From positions 236,585 through 300,584 of the forward strand of contig NZ_MOBX01000014.1 in NCBI RefSeq assembly GCF_003732425.1: 64,000 bases of DNA, in the 5' to 3' direction. Below the pieces are notes generated by a model, which did no database searches, had not been told where the DNA came from, and saw nothing but the letters and a program-made list of their open reading frames with translations. The translations under genes were made by a program, and so were the position numbers. The DNA comes from Pseudomonas fluorescens (GTDB lineage Bacteria > Pseudomonadota > Gammaproteobacteria > Pseudomonadales > Pseudomonadaceae). Below are positions 35,250 through 44,144 of this stretch, in pieces (the stretch's first letter is position 1; every line of letters starts with the position of its first letter).

Positions 35250-35310
35250 GGTGCGGCCGGGTTCCGAAACGAATGGGCGTCTTTATAGCTTGACGCTGGA
35301 TAGCGAGCAA

Positions 35311-35336
35311 ATTACGTTATGCGTAATCGAATTACG
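35311..35336. promoter_or_regulatory. Overlapping palindromic operator, likely HmgR
   Basis: ATTACG-TTATG-CGTAAT and CGTAAT-CGA-ATTACG share the central CGTAAT, giving two overlapping palindromes of 17 and 15 bases. HmgR of P. putida is known to bind a 17-base palindrome between hmgR and hmgA, so this is the best operator candidate in the divergent promoter. Confidence 0.75.
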
Positions 35337-35413
35337 ATAATAACAACCCCGGCGTGCCGAAACCTCTGAGCCAGAGCGATGGGCCACTGCCGACTCCCTG
35401 TTCAGGAGGCTCC

Positions 35414-36718
35414 ATGAACCTCGATTCAACCGCCCAGGCGCTGGCGTATCAGTCCGGTTTCGGCAACGAATTCAGCTCTGAAGCGTTGCCCGGCGCGCTG
35501 CCTGTCGGCCAGAACTCCCCGCAAAAAGCTCCGTACGGCCTCTACACCGAATTGTTTTCCGGCACCGCGTTCACCATGACCCGCAGTGAAGCGCGGCGCA
35601 CCTGGATGTACCGGATTCAGCCGTCGGCCAATCACCCGGCTTTCGTAAAACTGGAGCGACAATTGGCCGGTGGCCCGTTGGGTGAAGTGACACCCAATCG
35701 CCTGCGCTGGAATCCGCTGGAGATCCCGGCCGAACCGACCGATTTCATCGACGGTCTGGTGAGCATGGCCGCCAACGCCGGCGCAGAAAAACCGTCCGGC
35801 ATCAGTATCTACAACTACGTCGCCAACCGTTCGATGGAACGCGTGTTCTTCAACGCTGACGGCGAACTACTGCTGGTGCCGCAACTCGGGCGTCTGCGCA
35901 TCGCCACCGAACTCGGTGTGCTTGAAGTCGCGCCGCTGGAAATCGCCGTGCTGCCGCGCGGCTTGAAATTCCGCGTTGAACTGCTCGACCCGCAGGCACG
36001 CGGTTACGTCGCCGAGAACCATGGCGCGCCGCTGCGCCTGCCGGATCTGGGGCCGATCGGCAGCAACGGTCTGGCCAATCCGCGCGATTTTCTGACCCCG
36101 GTCGCCGCTTATGAAAACCTGCAGCAACCGACCACGCTGGTGCAGAAATTCCTCGGTCAGTTGTGGGCCACCGAACTCAATCACTCACCGCTGAACGTCG
36201 TCGCCTGGCACGGCAATAACGTGCCGTACAAATATGACCTGCGCCGTTTCAACACCATCGGCACGGTCAGCTTCGATCACCCGGATCCGTCGATCTTCAC
36301 CGTGCTGACCTCGCCGACCAGCGTGCACGGTCTGGCCAATCTCGACTTCGTGATCTTCCCGCCACGCTGGATGGTCGCCGAGAACACCTTCCGTCCGCCG
36401 TGGTTCCACCGCAACCTGATGAACGAATTCATGGGCCTGATCCAGGGCGAATATGACGCCAAGGCCGAAGGTTTCGTGCCCGGTGGCGCGTCGCTGCACA
36501 GCTGCATGAGCGCCCACGGCCCGGACGGCGAAACCTGCACCAAAGCGATCAACGCCGAACTCAAACCGGCGAAAATCGACAACACCATGGCCTTCATGTT
36601 CGAGACCAGTCAGGTCCTGCGCCCAAGCCGTTTCGCCCTCGATTGCCCACAACTGCAACCCAGTTACGACGCCTGCTGGGCCACGCTGCCCGCCACGTTC
36701 GACCCGACCCGGAGATAA
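35414..36718 (+). CDS. hmgA: Homogentisate 1,2-dioxygenase
   Basis: Iron-dependent ring-cleaving enzyme converting homogentisate to maleylacetoacetate in tyrosine and phenylalanine breakdown. 434 residues from MNLDSTAQALAYQSGFGNEF; CAGGAGG lies before this ATG. Iron-ligand regions are visible in WFHRNLMNEFMGLIQGEYD and LHSCMSAHGPD. First gene of hmgA-fahA-maiA, with three bases to the next start. Confidence 0.97.
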   Translation: MNLDSTAQALAYQSGFGNEFSSEALPGALPVGQNSPQKAPYGLYTELFSGTAFTMTRSEARRTWMYRIQPSANHPAFVKLERQLAGGPLGEVTPNRLRWNPLEIPAEPTDFIDGLVSMAANAGAEKPSGISIYNYVANRSMERVFFNADGELLLVPQLGRLRIATELGVLEVAPLEIAVLPRGLKFRVELLDPQARGYVAENHGAPLRLPDLGPIGSNGLANPRDFLTPVAAYENLQQPTTLVQKFLGQLWATELNHSPLNVVAWHGNNVPYKYDLRRFNTIGTVSFDHPDPSIFTVLTSPTSVHGLANLDFVIFPPRWMVAENTFRPPWFHRNLMNEFMGLIQGEYDAKAEGFVPGGASLHSCMSAHGPDGETCTKAINAELKPAKIDNTMAFMFETSQVLRPSRFALDCPQLQPSYDACWATLPATFDPTRR

Positions 36719-36721
36719 CCC

Positions 36722-38026
36722 ATGACTCAGACTTCCATCACCCGCAGCTGGGTTGCCTCGGCCAACGGCCACGCTGATTTCCCGCTGCAGAACCTGCCGC
36801 TCGGTGTGTTCAGCAGCAACGGTGCCGCGCCGCGTGCTGGCGTGGCGATTGGCGAGCACATCTTCGATCTGCAAGTGGCGCTGGAGGCCGGGCTGTTCGA
36901 TGGTGCTGCACGTAGCGCCGTCGAAGCCATGCATGGCGGCCAGTTGAACGCGTTCTTCGAACTCGGTCGCGAGGCACGTGTGGCTCTGCGTTCGCGTCTG
37001 CTGGAACTGTTCAGCGAAGGCAGCACACACCGCGGCAACATCGAAGCCCAAGGCGCGAAACTGCTGCCACTGGCTGCCGATTGCCAACTGCATCTGCCGG
37101 CACGCATCAGCGATTACACCGACTTCTACGTCGGCATCGAGCACGCGCAAAACGTCGGCAAACTGTTCCGCCCGGATAACCCGCTACTGCCGAACTACAA
37201 GCACGTGCCGATCGGTTACCACGGTCGCGCCTCCACCGTGCGTGCCTCCGGCACTGACGTGCGCCGTCCGAAAGGCCAGACCTTGCCGGCCGGTCAGACC
37301 GAACCCGTGTTCGGCCCGTGCGCACGTCTGGACTATGAATTGGAACTGGGCATCTGGATCGGCCAGGGCAACGAGATGGGTGATTCGATCGCCATCGGCG
37401 ATGCGGCTGAACACATCGCCGGTTTCTGCCTGCTCAATGACTGGTCGGCGCGCGATATCCAGGCCTGGGAATACCAGCCACTGGGTCCGTTCCTGTCGAA
37501 GAGCTTCATCACCAGCGTCTCGCCGTGGGTGGTCACCGCCGAAGCGTTGGAGCCGTTCCGCACCGCGCAACCGAAGCGTCCTGAAGGTGATCCGCAGCCG
37601 CTGCCTTACCTGTTCGATAAACGTGATCAGGAGGGCGGTGCCTTCGACATCGAGCTGGAAGTGCTGCTGCTCACTGAAGCCATGCGCGAGCAGAACCTGC
37701 CGGCCCATCGCCTGACTCTGAGCAACACCCGCTACATGTACTGGACTGTCGCGCAAATGGTCGCGCACCACAGCGTCAACGGTTGCCAGTTGCAGGCCGG
37801 TGACCTGTTTGGTTCGGGCACGCTGTCCGGCCCGCAGAGCGGTCAGTTCGGTAGCCTGCTGGAAATCACCGAGGGCGGCAAAAAACCGATCGAACTGGCC
37901 TCTGGCGAGGTGCGTAAATTCCTTGAGGACGGTGATGAAATCATCCTGCGCGCGCGTTGCGCCCGTGACGGTTTTGCCTCGATCGGCTTCGGCGAATGCC
38001 GCGGTAAAGTGCTGGCGGCGCGCTGA
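36722..38026 (+). CDS. fahA: Fumarylacetoacetase
   Basis: Final enzyme of the pathway, splitting fumarylacetoacetate into fumarate and acetoacetate (hmgB of P. putida). 434 residues; SDYTDFYVGIEHAQNVGKLF holds the Asp and His of the active site, with GYHGRAS, GPCARLDYELELG for the metal site, and DWSARDIQAWEY. Normal length, tightly packed in the operon. Confidence 0.97.
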   Translation: MTQTSITRSWVASANGHADFPLQNLPLGVFSSNGAAPRAGVAIGEHIFDLQVALEAGLFDGAARSAVEAMHGGQLNAFFELGREARVALRSRLLELFSEGSTHRGNIEAQGAKLLPLAADCQLHLPARISDYTDFYVGIEHAQNVGKLFRPDNPLLPNYKHVPIGYHGRASTVRASGTDVRRPKGQTLPAGQTEPVFGPCARLDYELELGIWIGQGNEMGDSIAIGDAAEHIAGFCLLNDWSARDIQAWEYQPLGPFLSKSFITSVSPWVVTAEALEPFRTAQPKRPEGDPQPLPYLFDKRDQEGGAFDIELEVLLLTEAMREQNLPAHRLTLSNTRYMYWTVAQMVAHHSVNGCQLQAGDLFGSGTLSGPQSGQFGSLLEITEGGKKPIELASGEVRKFLEDGDEIILRARCARDGFASIGFGECRGKVLAAR

Positions 38027-38038
38027 CAGGAGCGGCTT

Positions 38039-38674
38039 ATGGATCTCTATACCTATTACCGTTCGACCTCGTCGTACCGGGTGCGAATCGCGCTGGCGCT
38101 GAAGGGGCTCGACTATCAGGCGTTGCCGGTCAATCTGATCGCGCCGCCGGGTGGCGAGCATCGGCAGGCAGCGTATCTGGCGATCAATCCACAGGGGCGG
38201 GTGCCGGCCTTGCGCACTGACGAAGGAGGTTTGTTGATTCAGTCGCCGGCCATCATCGAGTATCTGGAAGAACGTTATCCACAGGTGCCGTTGCTGCCTG
38301 AGGATCTGCTTGCCCGTGCGCAGGTGCGCGGTGTGGCGGCGGTGATCGGTTGCGATGTGCATCCTCTGCACAACGTCAGTGTGCTCAATCGCCTGCGTCA
38401 GTCGGGGTACGACGAGCCGCAGGTGGTCGAGTGGATCAGTTACTGGATCAGCCAAGGGCTGGCGACGGTGGAGCAGTTGATTGGCGACGAGGGATTCTGT
38501 TTCGGCGAGTGGCCGTGCGTGGCTGATGTGTACCTGATTCCGCAGTTGTACGCGGCGGAGCGCTTCAATGTTTCGCTGGAGGCTTACCCGAAAATTCGCC
38601 GTGTGGCGGCGCTCGCGGCTGAACATCCTGCGTTCATCAAGGCCCATCCCGCCCATCAACCCGATACCCCGTAA
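38039..38674 (+). CDS. maiA: Maleylacetoacetate isomerase
   Basis: Glutathione-dependent zeta-class GST that isomerises maleylacetoacetate to fumarylacetoacetate (hmgC of P. putida). 211 residues; the glutathione-activating STSSYRVRIALALKG is near residue 8, and INPQGRVPALRTDEG and QSPAIIEYLEERYP bind glutathione. Twelve bases after fahA with AGGAG before the ATG. Last gene of the operon. Confidence 0.96.
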   Translation: MDLYTYYRSTSSYRVRIALALKGLDYQALPVNLIAPPGGEHRQAAYLAINPQGRVPALRTDEGGLLIQSPAIIEYLEERYPQVPLLPEDLLARAQVRGVAAVIGCDVHPLHNVSVLNRLRQSGYDEPQVVEWISYWISQGLATVEQLIGDEGFCFGEWPCVADVYLIPQLYAAERFNVSLEAYPKIRRVAALAAEHPAFIKAHPAHQPDTP

Positions 38675-38682
38675 CACCCCTG

Positions 38683-38770
38683 GTGGGAGCGAGCCTGCTC
38701 GCGAAAGATGAGTGTCAGTCACCATTCATTTGGCTGACACACCGCATTCGCGAGCAGGCTCGCTCCCACA
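38683..38770. repeat. Inverted REP pair, family B
   Basis: GTGGGAGCGAGCCTGCTCGC... and CGCGAGCAGGCTCGCTCCCAC, both arms intact, around about 45 bases. It starts nine bases after the maiA stop and separates it from the transporter gene. Confidence 0.87.
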
Positions 38771-38822
38771 AGGTTTGGCGTTGAACTACCAAAAAACATA
38801 AAAACAAAACAGGTACCTTGCG

Positions 38823-40178
38823 ATGCACAACCAGATTGCCAGCTTCCGGGCGGCACTCGACGCCCGTCCTGTGTCCCGCTATCAGTGGTTGCTCTTGATC
38901 CTGCTCGCCTTGCTGCTCGTTACCGATGGCTATGACGCCCAAGTGCTTGGTTATGTGGTGCCTGCACTGGCGCAGGACTGGGGGCTGGAAAAGTCTGCGT
39001 TCGGGCCTGTGTTCAGCGCCAACCTGCTCGGCCTCACCCTCGGTTCGCTGGCTGTCACACCGTTGGCTGACCGCTTTGGCGTGCGCCGGATTCTGCTCGC
39101 CTGCGTGCTGATTTACGCCACGCTGACGGTGCTGATGGTTTTCGCCGACTCGCTGAACACGCTGATGATCGCGCGCTTCATCTGTGGCATCGGCATGGGC
39201 GGGGCGATGCCCAGTGCCATGGCATTGATGTCGGAATACTCGCCACCTCGTTTGCGCACCTTGATGGTGACGCTCGCGGCCTGTGGCTTTTCGTTCGGCG
39301 GGGCGGCGGGCGGTTTCGTCGCTGCCGGGTTCATCGACCGGTTCGGCTGGCAAGCGGTGTTCCTCGCCGGTGGCGTCACGCCGTTGCTGCTGTTTCCGTT
39401 TCTCTGGTGGATGCTGCCGGAGTCCCTGCCACGTCTGCTGCGTGATGCACCGCCGTATGCGCGGCTGCGCAAAGTTACTGCGCGCATGCTGCCGGACTGG
39501 CAACCGCCCGTTGCAAGCGTCGAACAGAACGAGCGTGAGCAGGGCAGCAAACTGACGGTGGTCGAGTTGTTCCGCAACGGCTACGCGCGGCCGACCTTGC
39601 TGATCTGGGCGACGTTTTTCGTCAGCCTGATTCTGTTGTATTTCATGATCAGCTGGTTGCCGACACTGCTGCTGGAAAGCGGCCTGAAACTCAACGAAGC
39701 CAATCTGGTGACGTCGATGTTCCTCTTCGCCGGCACCCTCGGCGCGATCTGCATGGCCTGGTTCGCTGACCGTTTGAAACGCAAGGTTCGTTTGTTGTCC
39801 GCAGTGTTGGCAGGGGCGGCGTTGTGCACGATTCTGCTCGGACTCAATCACGACAATCCGCGTTATCTGGTGGCGTGTGTCTTCGCCGCCGGGTTCTGCA
39901 TCATCGGCGGGCAACTGACGCTGAATGCGTTTGCCAGCAATTTCTACCCGGCGCATGTACGCGCCACGGGCACCGGTTGGGCGTTGGGTGTGGGGCGTTT
40001 TGGTTCGATTCTCGGGCCGCTGTTTGGCAGCCTGTTGTTGGCGATGCACATTCCGGTGGCGCAGATTTTTTTCTTCTGCGCGATTCCGGCGGTGATTGCT
40101 GCATTGCTGATCATTCAGGTGCGTTCGCCCACCGAAGGAAGTTCGGCAGTTGGAATGGGGATATCTGTCAAATCCTGA
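38823..40178 (+). CDS. MFS transporter, aromatic acid:H+ symporter (AAHS) type
   Basis: 451 residues with twelve predicted membrane segments. DGYDAQVLGYVVPAL near residue 36 is the AAHS signature (first helix Asp pair); ADRFGVRR in the 2-3 loop is the MFS signature. PcaK-like transporters bring hydroxybenzoates and related acids into the cell. The position behind hmgA-fahA-maiA suggests an aromatic substrate, but a REP element separates them and the substrate is not proven. Confidence 0.87.
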   Translation: MHNQIASFRAALDARPVSRYQWLLLILLALLLVTDGYDAQVLGYVVPALAQDWGLEKSAFGPVFSANLLGLTLGSLAVTPLADRFGVRRILLACVLIYATLTVLMVFADSLNTLMIARFICGIGMGGAMPSAMALMSEYSPPRLRTLMVTLAACGFSFGGAAGGFVAAGFIDRFGWQAVFLAGGVTPLLLFPFLWWMLPESLPRLLRDAPPYARLRKVTARMLPDWQPPVASVEQNEREQGSKLTVVELFRNGYARPTLLIWATFFVSLILLYFMISWLPTLLLESGLKLNEANLVTSMFLFAGTLGAICMAWFADRLKRKVRLLSAVLAGAALCTILLGLNHDNPRYLVACVFAAGFCIIGGQLTLNAFASNFYPAHVRATGTGWALGVGRFGSILGPLFGSLLLAMHIPVAQIFFFCAIPAVIAALLIIQVRSPTEGSSAVGMGISVKS

Positions 40179-40182
40179 AGAG

Positions 40183-40262
40183 CAAAAGATCGCAGCCTTC
40201 GGCAGCTCCTACATGGGAATAAACATTTCAATGTAGGAGCTGCCGAAGGCTGCGATCTTTTG
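40183..40262. repeat. Inverted REP pair, family A (head-in)
   Basis: Two perfect arms caaaagatcgcagccttcgg... around about 20 bases, between two convergent genes. Confidence 0.87.
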
Positions 40263-40265
40263 TTT

Positions 40266-41069
40266 TTAATGGACGACGGAATTGGGCGGCAAGTGCCCGA
40301 GGCGTTCGGTCAGGCGCAGGCGTTGAATCGGGTCGTCGCTGAGCATCAGCGCGTGTTCCAGATCAAAGCGCTCGGCATTCGGGCAGTCGAGCCGCTGATA
40401 AAGACTGGCCCGGGCCAAGTAATCGGCGGCGCCGGCGTCCCCCAGTTCGAGCACGCGTTCGGCGTCGATCAGCGCGGCGATGTAATCATCGTGGGTCAGG
40501 TGCAACTGGCGCAGGTTGCGGGACAGGCGCTGGAGCATCTGCTGGGGGCTGGCGGTCAGTAGATGCTCGGCGGTCAGCTTCATGTTCGGCCCATACTGGC
40601 GCTGCAACAATTCGCGACAATCATTGGGGTACAAGCGCCGGCCGCCGCACGGATCAAGCAAGTGATCGGCACCGGGCACCCGCAACAGGAAGTGCCCGGG
40701 GAAGTTGACCCCGACCAGAGGAATCTCCAGGCCGCGCGCCAGCTCCAGAGCAATCAGAGCCAGTGCCAGCGGCTGGCCGCGACGGGTTTGCAACACTTTG
40801 TGCAACAGCGCCACCTGCGGGCGCAGCGGCAGAAAGTCGTCCTGGGCAAAGCCCAGATCAGTCATCCGGCGTAACAGGGGCTGGGCCAGTTCGCTGACCG
40901 GCAGCATCGGCAAACCATAGCTGACACGTTGTTGCAGGTCGTTGAATTCCTGCACCACTGCTTCGGGATCGACCGCTTTTTCGTGCTCGGCCGCCATCCA
41001 CAGCGCTGCTTCGAACAGCGCGGGCGGTGAACGGTGCAGGCATTCGAAAAAACGTTGACGCGCACTCAT
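40266..41069 (-). CDS. SirB1-type transglutaminase-like/TPR protein
   Basis: 267 residues from MSARQRFFECLHRSPPALFE. The transglutaminase-like core (LHKVLQTRRGQPLALALIAL, VNFPGHFLLRVPGADHLLDP) has no clear catalytic Cys; it is followed by a helical TPR-like part (RVLELGDAGAADYLARASLY). GGAG lies before the ATG at 41069. Family members sit near sirB2/prmC in other bacteria; here it stands alone. Function unknown. Confidence 0.78.
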   Translation of the reverse strand: MSARQRFFECLHRSPPALFEAALWMAAEHEKAVDPEAVVQEFNDLQQRVSYGLPMLPVSELAQPLLRRMTDLGFAQDDFLPLRPQVALLHKVLQTRRGQPLALALIALELARGLEIPLVGVNFPGHFLLRVPGADHLLDPCGGRRLYPNDCRELLQRQYGPNMKLTAEHLLTASPQQMLQRLSRNLRQLHLTHDDYIAALIDAERVLELGDAGAADYLARASLYQRLDCPNAERFDLEHALMLSDDPIQRLRLTERLGHLPPNSVVH

Positions 41070-41254
41070 CAAAATCTCCGGGGAATGCCTCGTTTTAGCC
41101 CCGTCCGCGAGATTCGTCCAGTACCCCGCTGCGCAGGTGCCGGGTTATGCCGCAAAGCGGTTGTCAGCGCGGACGCTTATTCCGGTGCGCTCCAGCAATT
41201 TTCAGGCGCAGGCCTATACTGGCGTTCTACAAGAAGTGATTCGGGAGCCCAACG

Positions 41255-42274
41255 ATGTTTGCGCTCATGCAAAGCACTCGCCTGGAATCGCTGCACCTTA
41301 GCGTCGACCCGGTTACCGGGTTAAAGGCGGTCATTGCCATCCATAACAGTCGCCTCGGGCCAGCCTTGGGCGGATGTCGTTATCTTGCCTATCCCAATGA
41401 CGAATCTGCCGTCGAGGACGCTATTCGCCTCGCTCAGGGCATGAGCTACAAGGCCGCGCTGGCGGGGCTGCCGCAGGGCGGTGGCGTGGCCGTGATCGTG
41501 CGCCCGGCTCATGTGGAAAACCGTGGCTCGCTGTTCGAAGCCTTTGGCCGTTGCATCGAACAGCTCGATGGCCGCTACATCACCGCCATCGACAGCGGCA
41601 CCTCGGTAGCGGACATGGACTGCATCGCCCAACAGACTCAACACGTCACCAGCACAACGTCCGCCGGCGACCCGGCGCCGCATGCCGCAATGGGCGTGTT
41701 TGCCGGCATTCGGGCAACGGCCATGGCACGGCTGGGCAGCGACAACCTCGAAGGTTTGCGCATCGCCATTCAGGGCTTGGGCAATGTCGGTTTTGCCTTG
41801 GCCGAGCAACTGCACGCCGCCGGGGCGGAACTGCTGGTCAGCGATATCGATCACGGCAAGGTGCAACTGGCGATGGAGCAACTCAATGCCCACCCGATCG
41901 CCAACGACGCGTTGCTCAGCACACCGTGCGACATCCTCGCGCCGTGCGGTCTGGGCGGGGTGTTGAACAGCCATACGGTCACGCAATTGCGTTGCTCGGC
42001 GGTGGCGGGTTCGGCAAACAATCAACTGACGCATCTGGATGTCGCCGATCAACTGGAGCGGCGCGGGATTCTGTATGCGCCGGATTACGTGATCAATGCG
42101 GGTGGGCTGATTTACGTCTCGCTGAAACACCGTGGTGAGGAATTGCCGACGATTACCGCGCATCTGTCGAAGATCAGTTCGCGGCTGACTGAAGTATTTG
42201 CTCACGCGCAGGCGGAAAAACGCTCGCCGGCGCGGGTGGCGGATGAGTTGGCAGAGAAGGTTTTGTATCGCTGA
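41255..42274 (+). CDS. Leucine-dehydrogenase-like protein lacking the catalytic lysine
   Basis: 339 residues of the Glu/Leu/Phe/Val dehydrogenase family. The substrate-binding Lys66 is present in GMSYKAALAG, but the catalytic Lys of the usual GGGK-x-V-I is Val78: LPQGGGVAVIV (codon GTG). The rest looks intact: DSGTSVADMD, NAD-binding GLGNVGFALAEQL, SANNQLT. Either the enzyme has lost deamination or does something else with NAD and an amino acid. No neighbour suggests a pathway. Codon use is normal, so this is not decay by frameshift. Confidence 0.85.
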   Translation: MFALMQSTRLESLHLSVDPVTGLKAVIAIHNSRLGPALGGCRYLAYPNDESAVEDAIRLAQGMSYKAALAGLPQGGGVAVIVRPAHVENRGSLFEAFGRCIEQLDGRYITAIDSGTSVADMDCIAQQTQHVTSTTSAGDPAPHAAMGVFAGIRATAMARLGSDNLEGLRIAIQGLGNVGFALAEQLHAAGAELLVSDIDHGKVQLAMEQLNAHPIANDALLSTPCDILAPCGLGGVLNSHTVTQLRCSAVAGSANNQLTHLDVADQLERRGILYAPDYVINAGGLIYVSLKHRGEELPTITAHLSKISSRLTEVFAHAQAEKRSPARVADELAEKVLYR

Positions 42275-42278
42275 AACG

Positions 42279-42358
42279 CAAAAGATCGCCGCCTTCGGCA
42301 GCTCCTGCATTTGGAATGTGTATTCCCTGTAGGAGTTGCCGAAGGCGGCGATCTTTTG
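42279..42358. repeat. Inverted REP pair, family A, GCCGCC variant
   Basis: caaaagatcgccgccttcgg... and ccgaaggcggcgatcttttg. Both arms carry the same change from the usual gcagcc/ggctgc, so pairing is kept. Between two convergent genes. Confidence 0.85.
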
Positions 42359-42370
42359 GTGTGGCGCTGA

Positions 42371-42706
42371 TTATTTTGCAGCTTTCGCCGCTTTCGCAGG
42401 CTTGGCCGGCGCTTCAGCAGGTTCTGCCATCTCAGCTTGTTCAGCAGGCTCGGCCGGTGCGTTGATCAGCTCCGACAATGCATCCGGCTGGCTCTTGAAC
42501 GCCCGGGCGAACACATCGCGATTCTTCGCCATGTAGATCCCGGCTTCTTCCACTTGCTGTTCAGTCAGGGACGGAACGGCTTTTTGCAGGACATCGGCCA
42601 GATATTCGGCCAGTTCGAGCATTTTGTCATGACGGTCAGCTTCGGCTTTATCCATGAACAAGCGCTCCAGATCTCGGCTGCTGCGGTATACCACTTCGAC
42701 GGCCAT
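42371..42706 (-). CDS. yebG: YebG-family SOS protein
   Basis: 111 residues from MAVEVVYRSSRDLERLFMDK, with ADRHDKMLELAEYLADVLQK, a match to YebG, a DNA-damage-inducible protein of unknown biochemical role. The C-terminal 30 residues are a low-complexity Ala/Pro/Lys/Glu tail (PAEPAEQAEMAEPAEAPAKP). A LexA box lies 44 bases upstream, so SOS control is very likely. Confidence 0.88.
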   Translation of the reverse strand: MAVEVVYRSSRDLERLFMDKAEADRHDKMLELAEYLADVLQKAVPSLTEQQVEEAGIYMAKNRDVFARAFKSQPDALSELINAPAEPAEQAEMAEPAEAPAKPAKAAKAAK

Positions 42707-42749
42707 TCACCACCTCACATGCCTTCACATTAAGTTGTCTTGACGACTA

Positions 42750-42765
42750 CTGTATCCATATACAG
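42750..42765. promoter_or_regulatory. LexA (SOS) box
   Basis: CTGTATCCATATACAG fits the LexA consensus CTGT-N8-ACAG exactly and lies in the promoter region of yebG. Confidence 0.9.
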
Positions 42766-42853
42766 CGAAAAGGATAAGCGAATCCCTGCGCCATGGGTAG
42801 TGGCTTTTTAATGTAGACCGGATTCAGGGTTTGTCAGGGGGGGGTGTTGCAGC

Positions 42854-42878
42854 ATTCGCGAGCAGGCTCGCTCCCACA
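42854..42878. repeat. Single REP, family B
   Basis: ATTCGCGAGCAGGCTCGCTC-CCACA occurs here without a partner arm within 150 bases, so it is a solo REP in the yebG-psiE interval. Confidence 0.8.
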
Positions 42879-43033
42879 AAAGCACAAGCGGTGCGACCAA
42901 ACGCCACGGCGCGGGTTTGGCGGCGGCTCGCCATGATGGCGTGGCCTCTTTTCTGCATGAAAACCGTTACGTGCAGAAAACCGTCACGTCCAACACGCAT
43001 CATCCGCTCGCATTCGAGCTAAGGAACATCATC

Positions 43034-43534
43034 GTGAAAATAAACTGGGCCGAGAAATTGCGGCAAAACGTGCATCAACTGGCCGAGTCCCTGGGCAACC
43101 TGTTCGTCGAGACCTTCCACTATCTGGCGTTGTTCGCCATCGGTGCGGTGACGGCGTGGGCGGCGGTGATGGAGTTTCTCGGGATGCTCGAGGAAGGCCA
43201 CATCAAGATCGATGACATTTTGCTGCTGTTCATCTATCTCGAATTGGGGGCGATGGTCGGGATCTACTTCAAGACCAACCACATGCCGGTGCGCTTCCTG
43301 ATCTACGTGGCGATCACCGCGCTGACCCGTCTGCTGATCTCCAACGTCTCGCACCACAACCCGCCGGACATGGGCATCATCTATCTGTGCGGCGGCATTC
43401 TGTTGCTGGCGTTCTCGATTCTGGTGGTGCGTTACGCCTCGTCACAATTTCCCTCGGTGAAGATCGAGAAACCGCAGCGCAAACTTGGCGCCGGTTCCAG
43501 CGAGCATCCGGAAGTCGAGAAGGGCGAGCTTTAA
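43034..43534 (+). CDS. Phosphate-starvation-inducible PsiE family protein
   Basis: 166 residues from the GTG at 43034 (MKINWAEKLRQNVHQLAESL), with AAGGA eight bases before it. Four hydrophobic segments (about 27-48, 58-76, 83-103, 112-132) and MPVRFLIYVAITALTRLLI fit PsiE, a small inner-membrane protein of unknown function. The ATG-type start at 42917 would add 39 residues with no family match. Its end overlaps the convergent DUF3509-like gene by four bases. No Pho box was identified. Confidence 0.8.
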   Translation: MKINWAEKLRQNVHQLAESLGNLFVETFHYLALFAIGAVTAWAAVMEFLGMLEEGHIKIDDILLLFIYLELGAMVGIYFKTNHMPVRFLIYVAITALTRLLISNVSHHNPPDMGIIYLCGGILLLAFSILVVRYASSQFPSVKIEKPQRKLGAGSSEHPEVEKGEL

Positions 43535-43848
43535 AGCCCGGCCGCTTGTCCGGGCTGGCCGATGACGCGTGGCGGTGGCGGGGTTAGCCCGTCGCCGCTG
43601 GTCATGGCTTCGAGGATGGCCATGGCACTATGGCCCTGTTCGATGGCAATGCCGAATTGAATGCTTTGCACCAGACGCTTGAGGCGCACGGGGTCGTTGC
43701 GCTGCTCGGCGCTGATCATGCGTTTGGCCACGATCCGGCCGCTGTTGGACAGGGTCAGCATGATGCTGCCGTCCAGGCCCTGAATGCTCAGGTTGATCTG
43801 ATAGTCCGGCGCGAAGGCATCGGTAATGATCTGAAAAGGATTGTCCAT
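43531..43848 (-). CDS. DUF3509-like small protein
   Basis: 105 residues starting MDNPFQIITDAFAPDYQINL, with GSIMLTLSNSGRIVAKRMIS and IQFGIAIEQGHSAMAILEAM. This matches my memory of a Pseudomonas-restricted family annotated DUF3509. No membrane segment or signal. Function unknown. Confidence 0.65.
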   Translation of the reverse strand: MDNPFQIITDAFAPDYQINLSIQGLDGSIMLTLSNSGRIVAKRMISAEQRNDPVRLKRLVQSIQFGIAIEQGHSAMAILEAMTSGDGLTPPPPRVIGQPGQAAGL

Positions 43849-43954
43849 GATGCGTCACCGCCTGATTGAACGTGCAGTTGTTGACCGGCCGTGATCGGGT
43901 TGGTTCGCCCAACCGGATCACCGGCGATTCCGTGGCCTGTATTTGTTGCTTTGT

Positions 43955-44046
43955 GTAGGAGCTGCCGCAGGCTGCGATCTTTTGCTCTTCAATGTTTTGA
44001 TTTCGGTCACGAAGATCAAAAGATCGCAGCCTGCGGCAGCTCCTAC
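43955..44046. repeat. Inverted REP pair, family A (tail-in)
   Basis: GTAGGAGCTGCCGCAGGCTG... and its reverse complement flank about 30 bases with the gatcttttg ends inward. Both arms have CAGGCTG/CAGCCTG instead of AAGGCTG/CAGCCTT, again a paired change. Confidence 0.85.
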
Positions 44047-44100
44047 AGGGGTATAGCAAGGGCTGTGCCGGGAAAATTGTCGAACAATGAACACGGGGAT

Positions 44101-44134
44101 AAAAAAGGCGAGCCACGTGGCTCGCCTTTTTTAA
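44101..44134. terminator. Bidirectional terminator after the serine transporter gene
   Basis: AAAAAAGGCGAGCCACGTGGCTCGCCTTTTTT is a perfect inverted repeat with A and T tracts on both sides. It lies 11 bases after the stop of the minus-strand transporter gene. Confidence 0.88.
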
Positions 44135-44144
44135 TGGCCCGTTT

